From Mycobacterium sp. 155 (GTDB lineage: Bacteria; Actinomycetota; Actinomycetes; Mycobacteriales; Mycobacteriaceae), in contig NZ_KB892705.1 of assembly GCF_000373905.1 (NCBI RefSeq), positions 4,290,478-4,354,477 on the forward strand: a stretch of DNA of 64,000 bases. Direction: 5' to 3'. Shown here one piece after another: positions 57,408-64,000 of this stretch (positions are counted from its first letter, which is position 1; every line of letters starts with the position of its first letter). The notes below the pieces were generated by a model that searched no databases, was not told where the DNA came from, and saw only the letters and a program-made list of their open reading frames with translations. A program made the position numbers and the translations under genes.

Positions 57408-58388
57408 GTGCGGTTAGGCGTGCTCGATGTGGGCAGTAACACGGTCCATCTACTCGTGGTGGATGCTCATCGCGGTGGCCATCCGACCCCGATGAGTTCG
57501 ACCAAGGCGGCATTGCGATTGGCCGAGGCCATCGACTCGTCCGGCAAGCTCACCCGGCGCGGTGCGGACAAGCTGGTCGAGACCGTGGACGAGTTCGCCA
57601 AAATCGCCACCAGCTCCGGATGCGCCGAGCTGATGGCGTTTGCCACGTCGGCCGTGCGCGATGCCACCAATTCCGAGGACGTGCTGGCCAGGGTGCGGTC
57701 GGAAACCGGGGTAGGCCTACGCGTGCTCAGCGGCGTCGACGAATCCCGGCTGACGTTCCTGGCGGTGCGCCGCTGGTACGGCTGGAGCGCGGGCCGGATC
57801 ATCAACATCGACATCGGCGGCGGTTCGCTGGAACTTTCCAGCGGTGTCGACGAGGAACCGGAGGTGGCGCTCTCGCTGCCGCTGGGCGCGGGCCGGCTGA
57901 CCCGGGAGTGGTTGCCCGACGATCCACCTGGCCGACGGCGCGTCGCGATGCTGCGGGATTGGCTCGCGACCGAGCTGTCCGAGGCCGGCACGACCATGGG
58001 CGCCGCCGGCCGCCCTGATCTGGCTGTGGCCACCTCGAAGACCTTCCGGTCACTGGCCAGATTGACGGGTTCGGCACCCTCGGGGGCGGGCCCGCGGGTC
58101 AAGCGGACACTCACCGCTGCCGGATTAAGACAGCTCATAGCTTTCATCTCTAGGATGACGGCGGCAGACCGTGCCGAACTGGAAGGGGTGAGTGCCGAGC
58201 GGGCGCCACAGATCGTGGCTGGAGCTTTGGTAGCTGAGGCCAGCATGCGGGCCCTCGAAGTCGAATCAGTAGATATTTGCCCGTGGGCGTTGCGGGAGGG
58301 GCTGATTCTGCGGAAACTCGACAGCGAGGCCGACGGCACCGCCCTGGTGCAGACATCGACGCGGGATGCTGGACGTCGGAATAGCTAG
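57408..58388 (+). CDS. ppx: Exopolyphosphatase, short Ppx/GppA type (Rv0496 ortholog)
   Basis: 326 residues, only the two actin-like domains of the Ppx/GppA family, without the C-terminal HD-like half. The phosphate-binding loops are LDVGSNTVHLLVVD and NIDIGGGSLELSS. FATSAVRDATN is the third conserved segment. The M. tuberculosis ortholog removes terminal phosphate from short polyphosphate chains. The following membrane-protein gene is 21 bases away. Confidence 0.92.
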   Translation: MRLGVLDVGSNTVHLLVVDAHRGGHPTPMSSTKAALRLAEAIDSSGKLTRRGADKLVETVDEFAKIATSSGCAELMAFATSAVRDATNSEDVLARVRSETGVGLRVLSGVDESRLTFLAVRRWYGWSAGRIINIDIGGGSLELSSGVDEEPEVALSLPLGAGRLTREWLPDDPPGRRRVAMLRDWLATELSEAGTTMGAAGRPDLAVATSKTFRSLARLTGSAPSGAGPRVKRTLTAAGLRQLIAFISRMTAADRAELEGVSAERAPQIVAGALVAEASMRALEVESVDICPWALREGLILRKLDSEADGTALVQTSTRDAGRRNS

Positions 58389-58409
58389 CCCCAAAGGCAA
58401 TAACAGGAC

Positions 58410-59414
58410 ATGACTGGACCAGAAGACAGCCTCGCCACCCGGCCGATCTCGGTTGCGGAACTGCTGGCAAAGAACGGCACCATCGGCGCGCCGCCCGTCG
58501 GCGGGCGCCGGAGGCGACGCCGGGGCAACAGCGACGCCGTGACGGTTGCCGAACTCACCGGTGAGATCCCGATCGTCGTGGAGCGGGCCGACGAGCCGGA
58601 GGAATCTCCCGCGGAGCAGCCCGCCGAGACGAAGCAGCCGACCGGGCCGAATGACGCCGACGTGGTCAGTGTCGTCCCGGCCGAGACTGATGAGACCGAT
58701 GAGACTGACGAGACCGACGACGCGGAAGCGCAGTCCGAGGTCCCGTCCGATGCGGTGACCGACGCGGAAAGCGACTATCAGGCCCACCTGGAGGCGCGCG
58801 ACGCCGATCCGGAGCCGGTCGAGTTCAAGCCGAGCACGCGCCGGCCGCAGTACCAGAGTGCGCTGCGTGACTACCGGCCCTCGGGCACCGGGGCCGAGCG
58901 TATGAGTCCGGATTTCCTCGACGAAACAGAAGATGACGACGACGATTCCACCGAAGACGGCGACCGGCCCACGTATCTGGGCTCGCTGTTCGGCGGCCAG
59001 CCAGTCGCCGATGACGTGGACCGCCGGCGCGGCCCCGGGCCAGAGGACATCGATCTCGACGACCGTGACGAGCACGACGACGCCGCCGAGCCCGACGAAA
59101 CCCACGATCTCGACGAGCACGATGAAGCCGAGTCCGGGACCCCATCGAGCGGCTCGACCCTGGTACGCGGCGTGTGGGTGGTGGGGCAGTGCATCATCGC
59201 GGTGGCCTTCGGAGCCGGCCTGTTCATCGCGTTCGATCAGCTGTGGAAGTGGAACACCATCGTCGCGCTGATGCTCGGCGTCCTGGTCATTCTCGGCCTG
59301 GCCGGGGGAGTGCGGGTGGTCCGCAAGACCGAGGACATCGGCAGCACCCTGACCGCGGTGGCCGTCGGTGCGCTGGTCACGTTCGGGCCTCTGGCGCTAC
59401 TGCAGGCGAGCTGA
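58410..59414 (+). CDS. Acidic membrane protein (Rv0497 type)
   Basis: 334 residues. A conserved N-terminal motif (RPISVAELLAKNG, then a run of arginines GRRRRRRGN) precedes about 190 strongly acidic, low-complexity residues. These include a tandem ETD repeat encoded around 58684-58720. Two membrane spans near the C-terminus (about 258-275 and 283-300) and a last hydrophobic segment follow. The long acidic part is predicted cytoplasmic and disordered, and could be a protein scaffold or kinase substrate. Function unknown. Confidence 0.85.
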   Translation: MTGPEDSLATRPISVAELLAKNGTIGAPPVGGRRRRRRGNSDAVTVAELTGEIPIVVERADEPEESPAEQPAETKQPTGPNDADVVSVVPAETDETDETDETDDAEAQSEVPSDAVTDAESDYQAHLEARDADPEPVEFKPSTRRPQYQSALRDYRPSGTGAERMSPDFLDETEDDDDDSTEDGDRPTYLGSLFGGQPVADDVDRRRGPGPEDIDLDDRDEHDDAAEPDETHDLDEHDEAESGTPSSGSTLVRGVWVVGQCIIAVAFGAGLFIAFDQLWKWNTIVALMLGVLVILGLAGGVRVVRKTEDIGSTLTAVAVGALVTFGPLALLQAS

Positions 59415-59436
59415 TAAGCCGGTAGACAGTTACCTC

Positions 59437-60282
59437 GTGCGTCCTGCCATCAAGGTCGGTCTGTCCACTGCCTCGGTCTATCCACTGAGGACTGAGGCCG
59501 CCTTCGAACACGCGGCCCGGCTCGGGTACGACGGCGTCGAACTGATGGTGTGGGCGGAATCCGTCAGCCAGGACATGGAAGCCATTGCGGCCATGTCCAC
59601 TCGCTACGACATGCCGGTGCTGTCGGTGCATGCGCCGTGCCTGCTGATCTCCCAGCGCGTGTGGGGTGCCAACCCGATACCCAAGCTTGAACGCACCGTG
59701 CGCGCCGCCGAACGGCTGGGTGCCCAGACCGTCGTGGTGCATCCACCATTCCGCTGGCAGCGCCGCTACGCCGACGGATTCAGCGAGCAGGTGGCGGCGC
59801 TTGAGGCCGCCAGCGACGTGATGATCGCGGTGGAGAACATGTTCCCGTTTCGCTCCGACCGCTTCTTCGGCGCGGGCTCGACGTCCATCGAGAGGATGCG
59901 AAAGCGCGGCGGTAGGCCAGGACCCGGCATCTCCGCGTTCGCTCCGTCCTACGACCCGCTGGACGGCAATCACGCCCATTACACGCTCGACCTCAGCCAC
60001 AGTGCGACCGCGGGCACCGACGCATTGGAGATGGCCCGCCGGATGGGAGACGGGTTGGTGCATCTGCATCTGTGTGACGGCAACGGCGCATCGACCGACG
60101 AACACCTGGTCCCCGGCCGCGGTACCCAGCCCACCGCCGAGGTGTGCCAGATGCTGGCGGGCGGGGATTTCTCGGGACACGTGATCCTGGAGGTCACCAC
60201 GTCCAGCGCACGCATGGCCACCGAGCGGGACGCGCTGTTGACTGAATCACTGCAGTTTGCCCGGGCCCATCTGATGCGCTGA
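59437..60282 (+). CDS. Xylose-isomerase-like TIM-barrel protein (Rv0498 type)
   Basis: 281 residues. The AP-endonuclease-2/xylose isomerase barrel shows metal-ligand candidates in YDGVELMVWAE, LSVHAPCL, VVVHPPFRWQ, AVENMFPF, LDLSHSAT and VHLHLCDGNG. Such proteins are sugar isomerases or endonuclease IV relatives; the substrate is unknown. The GTG at 59437 is chosen because VRPAIKVGLSTASVYPL begins the fold. It lies between the acidic membrane protein and proC. Confidence 0.88.
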   Translation: MRPAIKVGLSTASVYPLRTEAAFEHAARLGYDGVELMVWAESVSQDMEAIAAMSTRYDMPVLSVHAPCLLISQRVWGANPIPKLERTVRAAERLGAQTVVVHPPFRWQRRYADGFSEQVAALEAASDVMIAVENMFPFRSDRFFGAGSTSIERMRKRGGRPGPGISAFAPSYDPLDGNHAHYTLDLSHSATAGTDALEMARRMGDGLVHLHLCDGNGASTDEHLVPGRGTQPTAEVCQMLAGGDFSGHVILEVTTSSARMATERDALLTESLQFARAHLMR

Positions 60283-60325
60283 GGCGTCGGTTGGGTCGGT
60301 GACCGGTCATGCAATGCTGTGGCCC

Positions 60326-61183
60326 ATGTCGAGAATCGCGATCATCGGTGGCGGAAGCATGGGCGAAGCCCTGCTGTCCGGCTTGTTACGGGCTGGGCGG
60401 CAGGTCAAGGATCTGGTGGTCGCCGAAAAGCATCCCGACCGGGCCAAGTATCTGGCGGAGAAGTACTCGGTGCTGGTCACCTCGGTGGTCGACGCCGCGG
60501 AGAACGCCGCCTACGTCGTCGTCGCGGTCAAGCCCAGCGATGTGGAATCCGTGGTCGACGAGATCGCCGCCGTCGCAGCGCAGGCCGAGAGCGAGACCGA
60601 GCAGGTGTTCGTCACGATCGCCGCAGGCGTGAGCACCCCCTTCTACGAGGCCAAACTGCCCGCCGGGGCGCCCGTGATCCGCGTCATGCCCAACACGCCC
60701 ATCCTGGTCGGCGGCGGCATCAGCGCGATGGCCCCTGGGCGATTCGCCACCCCCGAACAGCTCAAAGAGGTCGCGGCGATCTTCGACGCCGTCGGCGGGG
60801 TCATCACCGTCGCCGAGGCACAACTGGACGCCGTCACGGCGGTCTCGGGTTCTGGGCCGGCGTACTTCTTCCTGATGGTCGAGGCGCTCGTGGATGCCGG
60901 TGTGGCGTCCGGTTTGTCGCGTGCGGTGGCGACGGATCTGGTGGTCCAGACGATGGCCGGATCGGCCGCAATGCTGCTGGAACGCCTCGACGAGGTGAAT
61001 GCCGCTGGAGGCGCCGCGCTGGACACGACGGCTGCGTCGCTGCGCGCCATGGTGACCTCCCCGGCCGGCACCACTGCCGCTGGGCTGCGTGAACTCGAGC
61101 GTGGCGGGTTCCGGGCGGCTCTGGCCAACGCCGTCGAGGCCGCGAAAACACGTTCTGAGCAGCTAGGAATTACAGCAGAGTAA
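60326..61183 (+). CDS. proC: Pyrroline-5-carboxylate reductase
   Basis: 285 residues. It makes proline from pyrroline-5-carboxylate with NAD(P)H. The Rossmann motif is IIGGGSMGEALLSGLL. VMPNTPILVGGG and VSGSGPAYFFLMVEAL are the enzyme signatures, and the C-terminal dimer region TSPAGTTAAGLREL is complete. The ATG at 60326 follows a 43-base gap after the TIM-barrel gene. Confidence 0.97.
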   Translation: MSRIAIIGGGSMGEALLSGLLRAGRQVKDLVVAEKHPDRAKYLAEKYSVLVTSVVDAAENAAYVVVAVKPSDVESVVDEIAAVAAQAESETEQVFVTIAAGVSTPFYEAKLPAGAPVIRVMPNTPILVGGGISAMAPGRFATPEQLKEVAAIFDAVGGVITVAEAQLDAVTAVSGSGPAYFFLMVEALVDAGVASGLSRAVATDLVVQTMAGSAAMLLERLDEVNAAGGAALDTTAASLRAMVTSPAGTTAAGLRELERGGFRAALANAVEAAKTRSEQLGITAE

Positions 61184-61321
61184 TTAGGTAATTTCCGACG
61201 GATTAGCCCACACCCGTCGCAGTAACCCCATCCGCCACGCTATTCTCCCTTTGTATGCGTGGATTGGTGCCAGCGGTGGGGAAGCCGCTGGAACTGTCCG
61301 TGCCTGATTGATTGGGTTGCG

Positions 61322-61552
61322 ATGACGTCTATGAACGGGCCATCGGCGCGGGATTCGGCTGGCGACGGCCAGCCTCGAGCTCAATTTCTCACAGTCGCCG
61401 AGGTGGCGAACCTGATGAGGGTGTCGAAGATGACGGTGTACCGGTTGGTGCACAACGGCGAGCTGCCTGCGGTACGGGTGGGGCGCTCGTTCCGCGTGCA
61501 TGCCAAGGCGGTCCACGATCTGCTGGAGACCTCCTACTTCGACGCGGGCTAA
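61322..61552 (+). CDS. MerR-like/excisionase-type small DNA-binding protein (Rv0500A, BldC-like)
   Basis: 76 residues. The winged helix is FLTVAEVANLMRVSKMTVYRL followed by VHNGELPAVRVGRSFRVH, as in BldC-type regulators of actinobacteria and phage excisionases. The first 20 residues are probably disordered. ATG 61322 or 61331 may be the start; no good ribosome binding site is visible. With no phage genes around it, a chromosomal regulator is far likelier than an excisionase. Confidence 0.85.
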   Translation: MTSMNGPSARDSAGDGQPRAQFLTVAEVANLMRVSKMTVYRLVHNGELPAVRVGRSFRVHAKAVHDLLETSYFDAG

Positions 61553-61576
61553 GCGGCAGCCGTTTTCTGTTTCCCT

Positions 61577-61607
61577 GGTTGACCCGGGTAAAGTGACCGG
61601 GTCAACC
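61577..61607 (+). terminator. Perfect 11-bp hairpin between Rv0500A-type gene and bS22
   Basis: GGTTGACCCGG and CCGGGTCAACC pair perfectly around a nine-base loop. No T tract follows. It may terminate the regulator transcript, or act in the leader or promoter of the bS22 gene, whose ATG is 34 bases downstream. The left arm also contains a TTGACC -35-like sequence. Confidence 0.6.
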
Positions 61608-61641
61608 AATAGCTGTCTAAGTAGCGGAGTCACCGGGATTT

Positions 61642-61743
61642 ATGGGTTCAGTCATCAAGAAGCGTCGTAAGCGCATGTCGAAGAAGAAGCACCGCAAGCT
61701 GCTTCGACGCACTCGGGTGCAGCGCAGAAAGCTCGGCAAGTAG
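61642..61743 (+). CDS. 30S ribosomal protein bS22 (33 residues)
   Basis: A 33-residue, extremely basic protein: [18 protein letters not shown], then [15 protein letters not shown]. About two-thirds of its residues are Lys or Arg. It matches the AURKAIP1/COX24-type peptide first annotated as Rv0500B and later found in mycobacterial ribosomes as bS22. It is too short for ordinary gene finders. GTAGCGGAG lies upstream at loose spacing. The GalE-like gene begins 29 bases after it. Confidence 0.93.
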
Positions 61744-61760
61744 CTTTCAGGCCCGGCCGT

Positions 61761-61766
61761 TAGGCT
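61761..61766 (+). promoter_or_regulatory. -10 element for galE2 (leaderless type)
   Basis: TAGGCT followed by six bases and ATG at 61773. Confidence 0.5.
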
Positions 61767-61772
61767 AAGTCG

Positions 61773-62888
61773 ATGGATTCTGATGGTCGAGGGCGCTCGC
61801 CAGGCAACACCGGTGGTTCAGGTGGCACAGAATCCACCGACGGGGCGCCCCATCCCAAGGTGGTTCTGGTCACGGGGGCCTGCCGGTTCCTCGGCGGTTA
61901 TCTGACCGCGAGGCTGGCGCAGAATCCGCTGATCAACCATGTGATCGCGGTAGACGCGATCACGCCGAGCAAGGATCTGCTCCGTCGGATGGGCCGGGCC
62001 GAGTTCGTTCGGGCCGATATTCGGAACCCGTTCATCGCCAAGGTGATCCGGAACGGGGACGTCGACACCGTCGTGCATGCCGCGGCGGCGTCGTACGCGC
62101 CCCGATCCGGCGGGCGAGCCACGTTGAAGGAACTCAACGTGATGGGTGCGATCCAGCTGTTCGCGGCCTGTCAGAAGACGCCGTCGGTACGCCGGGTGGT
62201 GCTGAAGTCGACCTCCGAGGTGTACGGCTCGAGTTCTCGTGACCCGGTGATGTTCACCGAGGACACCAGCGCCCGTCGGCCGCCCGGCGAGGGGTTCGCC
62301 CGCGACAGCATCGACATCGAGGGGTACGCCCGCGGGCTGGCCCGGCGGCGTCCCGATATCGCGGTGACCATCCTGCGGCTTGCCAACATGATCGGGCCCG
62401 CGATGGACACCGCGCTGTCGCGGTACCTGGCCGGCCCGGTCGTGCCCACGGTGATCGGGCACGATGCCCGGCTGCAGCTGTTGCACGAGCAGGACGCCCT
62501 GGGGGCATTGGAGCGGGCCACTGTCGCAGGCAAGCCCGGCACGTTCAACATCGGTGGCTCGGGCATCATCATGATGAGCCAGGCCATCCGCCGATCGGGC
62601 CGGCTGCCACTACCGGTCCCACGTTCGGCACTGGTCGCTGCGGATTCGCTGAGCCGGGCCACCCGCAGCACCGAACTCGACCGGGAACAGCTGAACTACC
62701 TCAGCTACGGCCGGGTCATGGACACCGCGCGCATGCACAGGGATCTGGGCTACAGTCCAAAGTGGACGACGGCCGAGGCATTCGACGATTACGTCCGGGG
62801 TCGTGGTTTGATATCGATCCTCGACCCGCGATGGGTACGCTCGATGGAGAGTAGCGCCGTGGCGATGGCGCAGCGTTGGGGACGATGA
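61773..62888 (+). CDS. galE2: NAD-dependent epimerase/dehydratase-family protein (Rv0501 type)
   Basis: 371 residues, an extended SDR. A Gly/Ser-rich N-terminal extension precedes the Rossmann motif, which is altered (TGACRFLGGYL in place of TGxxGxxG). LKSTSEVYGSS carries the usual active-site Ser/Thr region. The catalytic YxxxK reads YARGL, so the lysine is missing, as also in Rv0501 as I remember it. True sugar epimerase activity is therefore doubtful despite the galE2 name. The acyltransferase gene follows 36 bases later. Confidence 0.85.
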   Translation: MDSDGRGRSPGNTGGSGGTESTDGAPHPKVVLVTGACRFLGGYLTARLAQNPLINHVIAVDAITPSKDLLRRMGRAEFVRADIRNPFIAKVIRNGDVDTVVHAAAASYAPRSGGRATLKELNVMGAIQLFAACQKTPSVRRVVLKSTSEVYGSSSRDPVMFTEDTSARRPPGEGFARDSIDIEGYARGLARRRPDIAVTILRLANMIGPAMDTALSRYLAGPVVPTVIGHDARLQLLHEQDALGALERATVAGKPGTFNIGGSGIIMMSQAIRRSGRLPLPVPRSALVAADSLSRATRSTELDREQLNYLSYGRVMDTARMHRDLGYSPKWTTAEAFDDYVRGRGLISILDPRWVRSMESSAVAMAQRWGR

Positions 62889-62924
62889 GTATCAGCTTTA
62901 CCGGGGTGGGGAGAAGGTATCGAC

Positions 62925-63992
62925 GTGGCGGGCGAACCTAAGGCCAAAGTCATTCCGCTACATGGGAATTCGAATCGCGCGACAGCGGCGCGCCGGATGG
63001 CTCAACGGTCCGAGAGCGCTCGCCGGCATCCGTCTGTGCTGGCTGATCCCGATATGCACGCATCCGCGGAACAGTTCGCGGCCGTGGTGCGTGAAATCGA
63101 CGGACGACGGGGCTTCGCGTCGGGTTCGCCGATGGTCGACGACACCCCGACCGAGCTTGCCAGGCAGATCGCCGCGGTGGGCGAATTCGTCCGCAAACGG
63201 ATGGCTGGCGACTATGTCGTCGACGAGTTCGGCTTCGATGAACACCTCACCAACGCTATTTTCCTGCCTTTGCTGAGGATACTTTTCCGGTCATGGTTCC
63301 GGGTCGAGGTCTCCGGCATCGAGAATCTGCCCGAGACTGGCGCCGCGCTGGTCGTCGCCAACCACGCCGGGGTGTTGCCGTTCGACGGGCTGATGACTTC
63401 GGTGGCGGTACACGACCACCACCCGGTGCACCGCGATCTGCGACTGCTGGCCGCCGACCTGGTTTTCGACCTGCCGACGCTGGGCCAGCTCGCCCGCAAG
63501 GCGGGCCACACCGTGGCCTGCACCACCGACGCACACCGGCTGCTGGCCAACGGCGAACTCACCGCGGTGTTCCCGGAAGGCTTCAAGGGCCTGGGCAAGA
63601 ACTTCAAAGACCGCTATAAGCTGCAGCGTTTCGGCCGCGGCGGCTTCGTTTCCGCGGCGCTGCGGGCCAAGGCGCCCATCGTGCCGTGCTCGATCGTGGG
63701 CTCGGAGGAGATCTACCCCATGGTCGCCGACGTGAAGTTGCTGGCGCGGCTGCTGGGTCTGCCGTACTTCCCGGTCACGCCGTTGTTCCCGCTGGCCGGT
63801 CCGGCCGGGCTGGTCCCGTTGCCGTCCAAGTGGCACATCCAGTTCGGGGAGCCGATCGAGACCGCGGGCTACGACGAGAGTGCGGCCGACGATCCGATGG
63901 TCACGTTCGAGCTGACCGACCAGGTCCGCGAGACCATTCAGCAGACGCTCTACCAGCTGCTGGCCGGCCGCCGGAACATGTTCTTCGGCTGA
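62925..63992 (+). CDS. Lysophospholipid/glycerol acyltransferase-family protein (Rv0502 type)
   Basis: 355 residues. The PlsC-like domain is in the C-terminal two-thirds. VVANHAGVLPFDG has the catalytic His, with a longer spacing to Asp than the classical HX4D, as in the MGAT-like branch. VFPEGFKGLGK is the second motif and VPCSIVGSEEIYP the third. A basic, probably disordered N-terminal 60 residues precede it. It is likely to acylate a lipid acceptor at the inner membrane. GTG start with GAGAAGG upstream; the stop lies eight bases before the window end. Confidence 0.9.
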   Translation: MAGEPKAKVIPLHGNSNRATAARRMAQRSESARRHPSVLADPDMHASAEQFAAVVREIDGRRGFASGSPMVDDTPTELARQIAAVGEFVRKRMAGDYVVDEFGFDEHLTNAIFLPLLRILFRSWFRVEVSGIENLPETGAALVVANHAGVLPFDGLMTSVAVHDHHPVHRDLRLLAADLVFDLPTLGQLARKAGHTVACTTDAHRLLANGELTAVFPEGFKGLGKNFKDRYKLQRFGRGGFVSAALRAKAPIVPCSIVGSEEIYPMVADVKLLARLLGLPYFPVTPLFPLAGPAGLVPLPSKWHIQFGEPIETAGYDESAADDPMVTFELTDQVRETIQQTLYQLLAGRRNMFFG

Positions 63993-64000
63993 CTTTTCTC

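Noticed and set aside
58684..58720. GAC/GAG/ACC tandem repeat as a CRISPR or mobile repeat
   Set aside because: It is an in-frame ETD codon repeat inside the acidic membrane protein gene, without spacers.
61322..61552. Excisionase-like gene as evidence of a prophage or integrative element
   Set aside because: No integrase, attachment repeats or phage genes nearby, and the gene is syntenic with Rv0500A, a BldC-like chromosomal regulator.

Overview
The window is a stretch of high-GC chromosome from a rapidly growing mycobacterium (Mycolicibacterium type). The evidence is a gene order that follows the M. tuberculosis region Rv0435c to Rv0502 for most of its length, together with mycobacterial signature genes: umaA, hbhA, mshA, senX3-regX3, ramB, groEL2 with tandem CIRCE operators, a PE-PPE-domain protein, and the tiny ribosomal protein bS22. 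I cannot name the species from sequence alone. I see no tRNA, rRNA, CRISPR array, insertion sequence or prophage. No gene-free gap exceeds about 260 bases, so the window is densely coded.

Layout. Bases 1-6710 carry a left-pointing block: a partial AAA ATPase, pssA, psd, moeA2, a ThrE-type exporter and a short-chain dehydrogenase. Bases 6805-16296 are an accessory block between the Rv0439c-like dehydrogenase and groEL2 that M. tuberculosis lacks at this position. It holds a HAD hydrolase, a DEAD/DEAH helicase, a Tat-exported polysaccharide deacetylase, and a phospho-signalling/redox cluster. That cluster comprises an FHA protein, a 1034-residue fusion of FHA, membrane iron-sulfur, 2Fe-2S and FAD/NAD modules, and a divergently transcribed PknH-like Ser/Thr kinase. 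Bases 16378-18229 are groEL2 with its HrcA operators and terminator.

Bases 18243-25997 mix orthologs of Rv0441c and Rv0443 with accessory genes: a stand-alone PE-PPE hydrolase, a PAP2 phosphatase, a semialdehyde dehydrogenase, PPK2, a DUF1622 protein, and a possibly frameshifted small membrane gene. They occupy the place where M. tuberculosis has sigK-rskA and its neighbours. From 25998 to 63992 the order matches Rv0457c to Rv0502 closely. In turn this is: an S9 peptidase; aldehyde dehydrogenase with DUF779; lpdC; ramB; thioesterase, icl, fadB2 and umaA; a second PPK2; a MadR-type TetR repressor; hbhA and small genes; deoC; envelope genes (LmeA-like, murB, lprQ); mshA; gpmA; senX3-regX3; ppx; proC; bS22; a GalE-like protein; and an acyltransferase.

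How the genes work together. Several themes recur. The acetate/fatty-acid theme joins ramB, icl, fadB2, the thioesterase and lpdC, with RamB-like boxes in front of icl. The phosphate/polyphosphate theme joins two PPK2 enzymes, an exopolyphosphatase and SenX3-RegX3, with a RegX3-like box before senX3. The envelope theme joins psd/pssA, umaA, murB, lprQ, hbhA and the acyltransferase. The redox theme joins mshA, the DinB/mycothiol-type protein and the phospho-gated fusion. Many genes have a TANNNT motif six or seven bases before an ATG/GTG with no Shine-Dalgarno site, the arrangement expected of leaderless mycobacterial transcripts. The most novel-looking element is the kinase/FHA/transmembrane redox relay at 10408-16296.
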